This document shows, piece after piece, positions 1 to 10,169 of a stretch of 26,484 nucleotides of DNA (position 1 is its first letter; each line of letters opens with the position of its first letter). The notes below the pieces were generated by a model. It saw only the letters and a program-made list of their open reading frames with translations. It had not been told where the DNA came from and did no database searches. Origin of the DNA: Trichoplax adhaerens. Its lineage: Eukaryota; Placozoa; Uniplacotomia; Trichoplacea; Trichoplacidae. Both the position numbers and the translations under genes were made by a program. Location: positions 3,402-29,885 of the forward strand of contig NW_002061014.1 of NCBI RefSeq assembly GCF_000150275.1, read 5' to 3'.

Positions 1-241
1 GATCGGTATATATCACACATATTCATAATAATACTGCATTTCTTTATATATTTTTTTTTATCATCATTGTGCTTGATTTATTATTCTTCCACAATTATTA
101 TTACCAGACAAATATAACGATGAAAGAATAAAAATTGAGAAAGCCTTAATTTCTAATTATAGCATTCATAAAAGTCATAGTATCCATAACAGTTGCATTC
201 AATGCATTTTTCGGGTTGATCAATCAAATTAACCGTAACAG

Positions 242-809
242 TGTGATAAAATCCAATCACAAATATCCCAAGTTGTAGAAAATTAGAACTTTATTAGATC
301 TAATACAAAAACTAGCTAAACACAGCTCTACTCTAGCCAAATACAACTACTGAAAGACTTCTAGAAACAACTAACTGAATAGTCTAAAGTTGCTAGCTTA
401 TATACTGTACATTTCGTAGCAGTCACAGCTACAATCAGCATAGCAACATTTAACCTTAATTTATACATAGTCAAATTATTATTAGTAACAATATTTTACA
501 GCAAACCATCATTAAACCGATATAGAAAAAACTACAGTATTCCAGTAGATATTATTCTTAGCAGTCAAAGCGCGGTAAACTAAGCATATCCTAATATATG
601 AATTACAGTCCTATTTTTAGCTCTAGCCTTAATAGTAACGCAACACCTTACTATATATAACCATCTATACTATAGCATAGAATCTACCATTGCAATCCAT
701 AGCTGCGAGCTACCAAATATGTCTTAAGATAACTACAGAAAGTTGCGCTTCCATACATCTTACTAAGCATAGCTAAATGTCTACAATCATAATATTCAGT
801 TTCGTTACA
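242..809 (-). mobile_element. Solo LTR (family A), nearly complete
   Basis: Read on the minus strand, the element starts TGTAACG at 809 and ends TATCACA at 242, so it has the TG...CA ends of an LTR. On the same strand there is a TATA box (TATATAAG at 404-397) followed about 100 bp later by the poly(A) signal AATAAA (295-290): the U3-R-U5 order of an LTR promoter and terminator. The flanks are AACAG (237-241) and AAGAG (810-814), a possible 5-bp target duplication with one mismatch. The paralogous block near 5715-5735 lacks the insert, which confirms both ends. A second copy of most of it lies at 25013-25500 and its U3 tip at 6428-6529. No second LTR or internal gene is present, so it is a solo LTR. 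Confidence 0.82.
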
Positions 810-1346
810 AAGAGTTTTCTATGGAAGTGCGTATTTAATGTTTCATTTTTATCTTTTTCCTATTAAAGTTACTCATTTGTAATAATAGATTCAATTAGTC
901 AATTATCATACAAGATTGAGACTATAATTTTGGTCGCATAGTAAGGCAGATTCGTAAGGAAGATTAAACTTTCACTAAATTCGTATAATGTAATATCACT
1001 ATTTAAACATTGACTAATTATTTATTTACGGAAATGTCAGGAATAAACTTGGTTATATACATTATGTGAACACATCAACCAAATACCTTAATATTAAGTT
1101 GCTTTTTCTCGTAGATTAACTTATCATTACATTGCAGTTACAATAGTGTAATGCTACCTTAATTGAGAGATTCATTTTTGTTTAATTAGTTTCTGAAAGT
1201 TATTTTGTTTATAATTAGTCGTGATTTACTACAACGAAGTACTAAAAGCTCGTTTCTTCTATTTTAGCTTTTTATCCTTTACTCAATATCCTCGGGTAAA
1301 ATTTTCACTAAAAAAATAGGTTAGCAGGCGCCTCTACTCCACTGAG

Positions 1347-1465
1347 TGTAATGATTTGCATAGATTAAACTATATTAGTAGGCCGTGGCTGATGATGAAA
1401 CGGTGAAGTACGGTATTCGCTCTTATACTAAGTACTAGAATCGTAGTAGCGGTGAGGCTATTACA
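1347..1465. mobile_element. 119-bp insertion with 5-bp target-site duplication
   Basis: Inside duplication copy 1, 119 bp starting TGTAATG and ending ATTACA are flanked by perfect CTGAG repeats (1342-1346 and 1466-1470). The paralogous site in copy 2, near 6250-6263, reads ...CACTGAGATAG without the insert, so it is a true empty site. The ends share a 6-bp inverted repeat (TGTAAT/ATTACA). The 5-bp duplication and TG...CA ends resemble LTR integration, but there is no TATA box or poly(A) signal and 119 bp is very short. It may be an internally deleted LTR, a short non-autonomous element or another class. I could not place it in a known family. Confidence 0.75.
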
Positions 1466-1640
1466 CTGAGATAGGGTCATTGACGATAGATCTGCAACTT
1501 TAAAGGTATATTTGCAGTAAAAATTAGCAAAAACCTACACTCCGATATAGACTTCGGTAGAGAGCTGGCATTTCAATTGTATCTGCAATGATGTTAGTAA
1601 ATAGTGACCGGACGAATTTTAAAATTAAATTTTCTCATTG

Positions 1641-4408
1641 TCCGAGTTTTTGAAATATTACAGTAATATTTTTGTTGCAATTTTCACGATGACATAAAAT
1701 ATATATTACGCTGTAGAGTGTGATTGTTGTTTTGGATCAATCTTACGGTTATAAGGCTAGTTTTTCTATTATTCATATTTTTATTGGGATTACTCAAAAC
1801 AGGGAGGATAAATTTGCGTATAAATTGTGTTAATTTGGAAGATTTCATAAGGACTTTTTCAAGGTATACGTCATTTGAACTTTGTAAGACTCTTATTTTG
1901 ATAAAAAAATTGTTAAGGCCATTCTAGATCATGATAAATCGATAATATCCTGATTTTTAGAGCTACTAAGAGCTCTATGCAGCTTTATAAAAAATGTTAC
2001 CATTCGAAATATGCGGGTATTAGTTTTTATTTAATCAGTTTTAATTTAGATTTTATACTCAATTCTATCGGTAAAACTACCTGTGTGCCGTTAAGCAATC
2101 ATTAATCTTTCAATGATAGTTACTATAATAAAGTACCAAAAGGTATCCACTAGACCAAGCAGATATTCTTACGTAAATTTTTAGCAGTAAAGAATATAGG
2201 TATTCTCTCCAATTGCTAATTTCTTAAATTTTTATAGAAAAGACACATTAATTCACAAGCTTTATCATCCTGTATGATGATGATTCTCTTCCCGGCTAAT
2301 TCTACTCGAACTGATCAGCGTGAAAATATATGATATTTAATTCTAGTCACCTAGGTTAATTACTTTTTATCGATATTCCTTCTAAAATGATAATGTATTT
2401 GAATATACGTAAAGAAATTGAGAATAAATATTAATGTAGTAACAATTTGCTAAAGCAAGTCCGTTTAAAGTTAGATATCCAGTAAGTAAAAACAGAGGTA
2501 GCATAACATGTCGATGCCCAAGAAAATCTTAGCTAACATACAAGTTTCAAAACAATCTCGGTAGGTGACTGTTACGTAAAATTACTATACAGTATACTCG
2601 CATACATTAATGTTAATTTGCGATATCATCTGAGCTACTGTAAATTTTACTAATTGGCGCTTATTTCTAGTTAGCCTTTTACATATAAGCTTATTGACTT
2701 GAGGATGGAGCATATTCACGGTATTTTGAGTCATGTAAGCGATATCAATATTACAAAATGCCTTTAGACAGATAACAGTGTAAATTATTTAGACTGCAAC
2801 TTAACTTTTTAGCCGATTTATGCGTAAATCAGAAATTTAAATCCGATGATAAATATTTTATTATATTTATGTAAAATATTTGGCAGATTCTAAGCTGATA
2901 GAAGCATACAAAAGTTACATAGAAATTATGGAGTGACGTCAATCTAAGTTTTAACTAATATACATCTTTTAGTAATTTTATTTACAAATATCTATTTATC
3001 CTTCTACATTGGTTCTACTTTCGTGAATACCAATATATATTTCATAATAGTTCCATTTTATTGCTTGGTGCTTCATTGCCTGTGAAATGAAGTGATAGTA
3101 CAAGGCTAAAAAAGCAAAAGCAGGCTTTCTATTAATTTTTAACTCGTGAATAAATCACTATTAAAATGATAATCACTACATATTGTTTCGGTACTATATA
3201 TACACGATGCATATATAAATTATTGAATATACTATGTGATGATTTACTTTCTTACTAGATTATGCATCTATTTAATGTATTATAAATCGTAAATAATTAG
3301 CGATATTGCCGATTGACTTTGTTCGTAGCATTACAATATAGGCTACGAGGAACAAAGATTTAGATGGCTGATCTTTTAGTAATTAATTAGTTATGAATTT
3401 ATATTCACTCTTATTTTAGTATAATACGTATGTCAAATATACATTGCCATACTAAGATATCATCAATTCGATGGCGTACTAGTAGCATAGATTAAGTCAT
3501 AAGGTACTTAAAGAAATATGATAATGCAAGGACTTATATGCATGAATTATCAGTACTTTCGGATAGATATAGTGATGCCAAGATAATATTTGGCTGGGAT
3601 GCCTCTAATTTCCATATTGGCAGATATTTATAGATTTATAGCACTGAATTGAATTTATATTATTACGAAGATTTATGGTAGACTGTATATGGTATATTAT
3701 GCTTTCAACGAAACGTCAAAATTGCTGAAGAGCGATTAACACCTAGTAATGCTAGACTTAAATAAAGACTCTATGTTGTAAAGTGCCTCTATATTTAAGT
3801 GGTTAATAATTAAAAGCAGATAATGAAATATGTACACATCTATTCTACGTGTCTATTACGGTCTAATATATTCGCAAGGCTAATGCAGGATAGTTTACAA
3901 ATTAGTAAAATAGCTAAGGCATACATTTAAATGCACTTCTAATTCTAATTATTGTTTAATTATAAAAAGGTACAATGGTGAAAGTTTTGGCTCTTGTAGT
4001 AATAATTTCTAACTCTAACTATAGTAGATAACTAGAATTATATTTCAAACATGTAATTTTATAAAACTACTTTAATAAATAGCAAAGTCTAGTCGATCAG
4101 ACATCATTTCAGGCATCCTATAATATAGTTATATATTATATAAAGTAAACACGATTAGGGAATAGATATTGCAGAATAATACTTGTATTTGATTGGTAGT
4201 ATAAAAAATATATTGAGTTTAAAACACTAAATTTAAAGAAAATTTCCTGTTCGTATGTTGACGTAATCAAAATTAGATAGATTTGTATATGACGATTTAC
4301 ATAAAACGTATACAGTACATCTGGCGAAGGATTGAGAATTTAATATTGGCGAAAATATACAATACATAAGTTAGATTCAGAAAATAGAACATCTATCCTA
4401 TATATCGA
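1641..4408. other. AT-rich spacer, no gene seen
   Basis: This 2.8-kb stretch lies between duplication copy 1 and the 3' end of the receptor at 4409-5362. No open frame with a recognisable domain was found on either strand; the only listed ORF in it (1724-1927, 67 codons) is hydrophobic, AT-driven and without motifs. One imperfect hairpin at 3317-3357 stands out. I saw no convincing tRNA box pair, LTR architecture or receptor remnant. Confidence 0.6.
3317..3357. repeat. Imperfect inverted repeat (hairpin)
   Basis: CTTTGTTCGTAGC at 3317-3329 pairs with GCTACGAGGAACAAAG at 3342-3357, giving a 13-bp stem with a 3-base bulge and a 12-base loop. It lies alone in a spacer. It could be a remnant of a foldback element or simply chance in AT-rich DNA. 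Confidence 0.5.
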
Positions 4409-5362
4409 TTATTTATTTAAAACATTTTTTAATAATGTAAAAAATTTCTGGTTAACACGCCGATCAAATTTTATTAAGATCAACGGATTTAAAACTGATA
4501 TCGAAAATGTTAACGCTGTACCGAAGTAAGCTAACACATATAGAATAGTACTTTCTAACGATATTTCGTAGACTGATTTACGAGTTATTGCTGTTCCGAT
4601 TGCCGTGGCAAATTGTGGCCAAGTAAGTAATGCTGTAGAAAATGTGATGCTCATTAAAGTTTTAGTAAATCGTTTCTTTCGTACTCTCTCTAATTCTATC
4701 TGATTCGATGTTCTATAGCCAGGTTGTATATGATTCTTATGAATAATAATCAGTTTTGAATACATGATAATCATAATCGAGACTGGAATGATATACATAA
4801 TAACGGCAAACATAATTTCATAAATTGCTACAGCTTGTGTAATATCAGGATAATCACAAAGCGTTGTTGAATGAGGATGAACAGCTGTGTAGACTAAGAA
4901 AGGCGACGATGTTGCTATTGATGTTATAGAAATAAGTAGTTCACTTAATATAAGAAGTTTGATCTTATGCTTTCGATAGAATACCGACAACGGTTTTGCT
5001 ATTACGAAATAACGATTAACACTAATTAATGATAGATTCATAATAGAAATTCCAAATGACGAAAAGACAATAAATAAAGTTACACGACAAATTATTGTAC
5101 CTTGATAATAATTTACACTATCAGTAGCTATATAAATATAAATAATTACGGATACGATAGAAGAAACAGTGTCGGATATAACTGAAACGAGTATAAGTCG
5201 ATAAGAGATTTTCTTGAAATATTTATCTGTCCATAAGAGATAAGCCACTGTTATGTTAAGAATAAGACCAATAAAAGCGATCGGAATAGTACATATAACA
5301 ACATATCGATGTAATTGTAAGCCTATCCACTGGCTATGAATCGTACTATTAGATTTATTCAT
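4409..5362 (-). CDS. Rhodopsin-like (class A) GPCR, intact, NRY variant
   Basis: A 317-residue, single-exon seven-transmembrane receptor, predicted to sit in the plasma membrane and signal through G proteins; ligand unknown. Visible landmarks: N-glycosylation sequons at N2 and N5, TM1 with GLILN (N36), TM2 with SD (D64), the disulfide cysteine C92 at the start of TM3 and its partner C169 in loop 2, P193 and Y201 in TM5, basic KKRFTK before TM6, and NP (N292-P293) in TM7 followed by a short basic tail. Three class A signatures are altered: DRY is NRY (N116-R117-Y118), CWxP is TWP (W248-P249), and NPxxY ends NPLIL with no tyrosine. The start is the first ATG, with A at -3, and aligns with the paralogues. 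The last codons AAT-AAA-TAA form AATAAA, a possible poly(A) signal overlapping the stop. The 5' flank (5500-6427) is duplicated at 1-1640. Confidence 0.92.
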   Translation of the reverse strand: MNKSNSTIHSQWIGLQLHRYVVICTIPIAFIGLILNITVAYLLWTDKYFKKISYRLILVSVISDTVSSIVSVIIYIYIATDSVNYYQGTIICRVTLFIVFSSFGISIMNLSLISVNRYFVIAKPLSVFYRKHKIKLLILSELLISITSIATSSPFLVYTAVHPHSTTLCDYPDITQAVAIYEIMFAVIMYIIPVSIMIIMYSKLIIIHKNHIQPGYRTSNQIELERVRKKRFTKTLMSITFSTALLTWPQFATAIGTAITRKSVYEISLESTILYVLAYFGTALTFSISVLNPLILIKFDRRVNQKFFTLLKNVLNK

Positions 5363-5499
5363 ATTTTAAAGTATAGATAAGTTGTAAGAGTAAATTGATG
5401 TAAAAATAATAGTCAAGCTATATAGAAACTACGGTTGTTAAATTGAAGTTCTACAGTCAGCGTTCTAAAAATTTACTTGTACAAACAGAAAATGGAATG

Positions 5500-6427
5500 A
5501 CGAATTAGTGCATAACACATTCATAATAATGCTGCACTTTATTAATATATTTTTCTAATTATTATTGTATTCAGCTTGGTATCCTTTCATAACTTTTAGA
5601 CAAGCAGAACGATTGAAACAATAAAAATTGAGAAAGCCTTAATTTCCAATTATAATATTTCATAAAAGTAATAGTAATTATGGCAGCTATATTCAATGTC
5701 TCTTTCGAGTTGATAGATCAAATTAGCTGAGAGAATTTTTTATGAAAGTGCGCATTTAATGGAATTTTAATTCTGTTCTGTTTTTTATTAAAATTACTCA
5801 TTTGTAATAGTAGAACCAATTAGTCAATTATCACGCAAAATTGGGCTGTGTTTTCATTCATAAAGTCAGGCAAATTTGTAACGAGAACTTAACGTCGCTA
5901 AGTTCTTCATGTATAATATCACCATTTAACACTGAACATTTATGTAAACGTCAGGAAATAAGCTTCGGTTATAAATGTGAACACATTAACTAATTACCTT
6001 CGTATTAAATTGCTGTAGTCAATAATTTGTAGATTAACTCATCCTTATATTACGAATATAACAGTATAAAGCTGCAGTATTAATGCGATTCGTTTTGTTT
6101 GATTAGTTCTGAAAGCAATTTTAATCATAATTATGATTTACTACAACGAAGAACTAAAAATTTGTTTCTCCTATTGTAGCTTCGTATCCTTTGCTCAATA
6201 TCTTTAATGTTTCATTGGAGTAAAAATACGCTATCGAGCGCCTCTAATTCACTGAGATAGAATCGTTGATGATAAATCTACACTAGCAAATTTATATTTT
6301 ACAGCAAAAGTTCGCAAAAGCCTATCTTTTGATTTAGATTTGGGTAGAGAGTTGGCATTTTCAAGTGCATTTGCATCGATGCCAACCAATAATGACTCGA
6401 GAAATTTAATAATTAAATTTCCTCATT
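5500..6427. repeat. Segmental duplication, copy 2 (receptor 5' flank)
   Basis: This is the counterpart of 1-1640, without the LTR at 242-809 and without the 119-bp element at 1347-1465. It is therefore the closer picture of the ancestral flank. It begins about 140 bp upstream of the receptor start at 5362 and ends abruptly at an LTR fragment at 6428. No gene is seen in it. It should contain the promoter of the receptor at 4409-5362, but no clear TATA box can be assigned. Confidence 0.85.
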
Positions 6428-6529
6428 AGCTACCAAATATGTCTTAAGATAACTACAGAAAGTTGCGCTTCCATATATCTTACTAAGCATAGCTAAAAGT
6501 CTGCAATCACAATATTCAGTATCGTTACA
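6428..6529 (-). mobile_element. Truncated LTR, family A (U3 tip only)
   Basis: These 102 bp match 708-809, the outer U3 end of the complete LTR, at high identity, and end on the same terminal CGTTACA (TGTAACG on the minus strand). The rest of the LTR, including the TATA box and poly(A) signal, is missing. The cut end lies exactly where similarity between duplication copies 1 and 2 stops, so the fragment marks a rearrangement breakpoint. Confidence 0.85.
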
Positions 6530-6754
6530 TGATTGAATCAATCTAAAGACAAAAATTTCAATTTCTAGCTAAGATGTTTTATTAAAATACTTATAAAATT
6601 ATCTTCAGTACAATTTCAATTCACCAATTAAATTAATTTGGAGGAATTCTTGTATTATCCGATTAATAGAATTAATTCTACCTGTTATTTTTTTAAAATT
6701 ATTTAATTATAGTACTTAAATAAAGTAATTAGTTAATTAATCGCCTTAATAAAT

Positions 6755-7000
6755 TGAGACTATAAACCACATACACGAAACATGGTATCAACAAGACTAT
6801 TTTTGCTGCAAAAATAGCATTACTATTTTTAACATTGCTTTATTACATATACAAATGTCAGAAAATAAAGTTCGATTATAATTACAGACCATACAACAGC
6901 TAAATATCATTGTGTTGTTAAAGCACCATAGCCATTACTTGCAGATTAGCTCGTAATTGTACAATAGATATAATAGTATAATGCCTCTATAATCCATCAT
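6755..7000. repeat. Diverged third copy of the receptor-flank block
   Basis: Ordered short matches to about 920-1160 and 5850-6080 run through this stretch: GAGACTATAA, ATCATTACTATTTTTAACATT, AATGTCAGAAAATAAA, GCAGATTAGCTCGT, and ATAATAGTATAATGC followed by CTATAAT. Spacing is roughly kept but identity is clearly lower than between copies 1 and 2. It looks like an older partial duplication adjoining copy 2. Confidence 0.55.
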
Positions 7001-7366
7001 AATACATCTCTTTCCATTAAATTCTATCTTGAATTAATTCACATATAAATAGAAGCCATTAAAGTTTCATAACCTCTCACAATATATTTTTTGTGATACT
7101 TTATCACGGTACGAACTACCGTGAAGAAATAGCTATCTAAATTTGGTGAATATAATATAGTGATAATATATTACAGCTAGTTACTTACAATAGGAATTAC
7201 TCTAATTATAAATGTGTTACAGTAAATTTAATGTGGTGCTGTAACGTGCACTGAAATGATCTGTGAATGGACATGTTGTAGTCCGACTGTGAAAAATTAG
7301 TTAGTAGATGTTCTCACCTAAGTATTTTTATAGGATGACTCATGAATGTTAGCTGCGGTAGATGGG

Positions 7367-7395
7367 TATATAAGCCCGTCAGATAGTTGAATAAA
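7367..7395 (+). promoter_or_regulatory. TATA-box and AATAAA pair, function uncertain
   Basis: TATATAAG at 7367-7374 sits between GGG and CCC, a strong core-promoter look, and AATAAA follows at 7390-7395. The surroundings are less AT-rich than the spacer. The spacing of about 20 bp is much shorter than the 65-105 bp in the LTRs here, so a TSS-to-poly(A) arrangement is unlikely. It might be a decayed LTR with an undefined 5' end: a ...GTGACA end occurs at 7537. It may also be chance. Confidence 0.25.
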
Positions 7396-8880
7396 AGTAG
7401 TTCTCAATTGTGTAGTTGAGTTTAACGTAGAATCAAAGGCGTCTAAATTCTTGTGAGTAGGGATACTGAATCCGCAGATTTTAAGAGATTTAGAGATTTA
7501 TTTTACGTTATCCTTGTCACGAAGCTGGTTTGTGACATACTTTTATTTACAATAATCTATTTTAGTATAAATAAGTGAATTGATAAGATGAAATGATGAA
7601 TTTTCAAACATATTGAAATAAACAGTTGAAAACTAGAAGTAAATAGGAACCAGGGCGGGGAAATATATTGATACCCAATGGTATATGAATAACGGACAGT
7701 GTTCAATACTGTCCTGTTATGTAGATTTTATAGGAATACTAACGTTGGATAAAGCCACCAAATTGCAAGCACAATGTACTTGTTATTTTTACCTTGCTCT
7801 ATCAAAAAATTAAATTACTTTGAGGGATTTTCGGCAGAAGATGAGGTAAATTATCTTAGCTATAACTGAAGTTTAGCCAAAATAAATCAGGACTTTTAAT
7901 TCAATAATGTAGTTATACATTTTTATGTATTACTGAAATATCATGCTGATGCAGAAAATTCTACGAAGTATTAATCTACGGTATCACATATAGATTTTGA
8001 GAAATTTAGAATACTTTCATCCATTAAAATATAGGGATCATAAGTTTTAGATATAATTACGTAGAATATACAGTTTATAACACTAACATTATATTACTAT
8101 TCATCAGTAATGAATAGATATTTTCACCACAAGATAAAAGAATATTAATAATACTTAAGATTAAAATTAATTCCCGTATATGAATAGTATTACTCGTGTC
8201 CTCAATTCGATATTAATAATCTAAATGAGAGTAAATATTTGAAAACATTATAAAGGAGCTGAAATAAGCCGATTTAAATTTAGTAAAAAATAGAAATCAA
8301 ATTAATAAAACTCTTGTTGATACAATATTTGATTAAGTCTTAATTATAGGTAGCTATAACTACATTATAATACTTACATTGCAAAGCTATAAGTTATATG
8401 AAATTCAGTCAAATACTCCACTTCAGGACTCTACTCAGAAGTTAGAAATTGCATTAATATGCTATTTTAAATAAGAACTTTATATGGTAGTGAGAAGCGA
8501 CCTTTCTTTTATGTTAATGGCAATATATATGTTACATATATTACGAATAGTACAAGTATACCATTTCATCTTACCATTTGTAACCCATAATTACTATATT
8601 AAGCACCTTTGACTATCCTAGATCATATGACTTATTATTTCTTGGTGCTATTTATGTTTTAAAACATACTTCTACAATAATTAAGAGAAATCACCACAGC
8701 CATATGCACGTTATGCTGACTATTTCTGGATGACTTATCTTGAAAGATTAGAAAAAGTTATAAATTAAATTTTAAACAATTTTTTTATATGCGATGATCG
8801 TTTTTTATTGCCCTAATTAATTTGATATTCAGTATGACTATGAGTATAAAATACGCGTCAGCGAGAATAGCATTGGCAAG

Positions 8881-9240
8881 TGTTACAACCTAGGACTTGT
8901 AGTTGTACCAAGGGTTAGAGTTCACCCACGAGAGAGAGAGAGAGAGCTAGAATAACTACGTTTATTTAAATTCTAAGGAACGTGGGAAGCAGTTTTACGG
9001 GAACTTTTTGAGGGTAAGAGAAGCATTCATTTATATAGCATTCTCTTGCCCTGTTGACAAGTAAATACGTATATTGTAAACAGATTTAGACATCTATAGA
9101 TTACTATGAAAAATAGAGTTAATGACATTAGTATGACTTTTTCATAATAAAGCTTATAATCTATCGTATGTGCAATATTACAAACCATAATAATTATTGT
9201 ATCAACATGCTCTAATATAATAGGTAAACATACAATAACA
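8881..9240 (-). mobile_element. Candidate solo LTR, boundaries uncertain
   Basis: On the minus strand, a TATA box (TATATAAAT at 9037-9029) is followed about 65 bp later by AATAAA (8966-8961), the same order as in the clear LTRs of this window. The proposed ends are TGTTATTG at 9240 and GTAACA at 8881, which share TGTTA/TAACA. The flanks GCAAG and TGTGA do not match, so there is no target duplication and the ends may be wrong. The stretch near 8850-9010 is visibly GC-richer than the spacer. A 76-codon ORF at 9027-9257 lies inside it and shows no domain. Confidence 0.4.
8930..8946. repeat. Short (GA)n microsatellite
   Basis: An uninterrupted 17-base GAGA run, inside the candidate LTR at 8881-9240. 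Confidence 0.95.
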
Positions 9241-9407
9241 TGTGACCAATCTACCAAATGGGAAGAAGTGATAACATCCTAAATATAGCAATAGTACGAT
9301 ATATGATAGCGAGATATTTTGTTTAGAGTAAAAATGTACGCAGAGTATCACGAGCAGAAGGTTAAACTATTGATAATAGTGCATGTAGATCAACATATCA
9401 GGAGCAT

Positions 9408-9985
9408 TAAAAGTAGTCGGAACTATTATTTAGCGAATACTGAATTCGAAAATTCTTAATAAACCATGTCATACCTCATATACCAAATAGCGAAACGATT
9501 GTATTTATTATTATATCAGTGTATTAAACCTAGTAGGAAACAACTATTTAGCGAATAGTAAACTCGGAAAGCCTTAAAAAATGATACCATACCGTATACT
9601 GTATACCAGTAGTAAAATAACTGTATACAAGAATATATCAGGGTGTAGGCTAGTAACAATAACACGCGTGTATCACTTGCATTAAAAGTAGTTGGAAACG
9701 ATTATTTAGTGAATATTGAATTCGGAAAGCCTTAATAAACGATACTATCACGCCTATATCAGGTATCAAAATGATTATTAGCAAGATATACCGCATATAT
9801 CAGTCTGCGAAATAATTGTATATATATACAAAATGTAGCAGGGTATTAGACTAGCAATATTAATTCGACATCACTTGCTTTAAAGTAGTCTGAAATGATT
9901 ATTTAGCGAATATACATTCGGAAAGTTCTAATAAACCATACCATACTGCATATACCCGGTAACGAAATAATTGTATACAAGAGGC
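9408..9985. repeat. Degenerate tandem repeat, four units
   Basis: Four successive units begin with a variant of AAAGTAGTCGGAA...TATTTAGCGAATA, at about 9408, 9531, 9684 and 9882, and continue through GAATTCGGAAAGCCTTAATA, a variant of ACCATACCATAC, and AATAATTGTATACAA. Unit length varies from about 105 to 200 bp because of internal indels. The two middle units also carry a GTGTATCACTTGC-like tail. No coding frame runs through it. It lies just downstream of the receptor pseudogene at 10170-11103. Confidence 0.8.
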
Positions 9986-10169
9986 CAATGCTTTCATCAG
10001 CATAGGGCAGGTTGATCAATTTTTTATGCAGCTACTGTACGCCGACCGCTGATGCTAAAGTGTGATATAGGACATGTATGTATATTATGAGTTAGCTTTA
10101 GGAACATTTATAATTTTTTTGTAGGATTGATCAATTATTCTATTATTTAGTTGAATATTATAGCACTTC

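Larger units (their letters stand above)
1..1640. repeat. Segmental duplication, copy 1 (5' flank of an off-window receptor)
   Basis: This block aligns by eye, in the same orientation, with 5500-6427, the 5' flank of the receptor at 4409-5362. Shared stretches include AAAATTGAGAAAGCCTTAAT at about 130 and 5625, and TTTACTACAACGAAG at about 1227 and 6136. Two insertions interrupt copy 1 and are absent from copy 2: 242-809 and 1347-1465. Similarity stops near 1640, where copy 2 runs into an LTR fragment. Base 1 corresponds to a point about 140 bp upstream of the receptor start at 5362, so I infer another receptor gene just left of the window. No gene is seen inside the block; a short ORF at 1724-1927 lies just beyond it and looks like chance. 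Confidence 0.85.
6530..8880. other. AT-rich spacer, no gene seen
   Basis: No open frame with a recognisable domain is present. The part at about 6755-7000 is a weaker third copy of the receptor-flank duplication. A core-promoter-like TATA sequence lies at 7367. The rest is low-complexity AT-rich sequence without tRNA or LTR hallmarks that I could support. Confidence 0.55.

Noticed and set aside
1389-1401. CTGATGA then GAAAC, the core words of a hammerhead ribozyme, in the 119-bp element
   Set aside because: Only one base lies between the two words, leaving no stem II, and I could not draw stems I and III around them.
1389-1470. TGATGAT and CTGA words suggesting a C/D box snoRNA
   Set aside because: The flanks do not pair into a terminal stem, and the CTGA is part of the target-site duplication that also exists at the empty site.
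1724-1927. 67-codon plus-strand ORF
   Set aside because: Leucine- and isoleucine-rich translation of AT-rich DNA without motifs; nothing supports a gene.
9027-9257. 76-codon minus-strand ORF
   Set aside because: Falls in the candidate LTR and shows only a hydrophobic AT-rich composition.
9408-9985. CRISPR-like array
   Set aside because: Units are long, variable and degenerate with no constant short repeat and unique spacers, and the context is eukaryotic.
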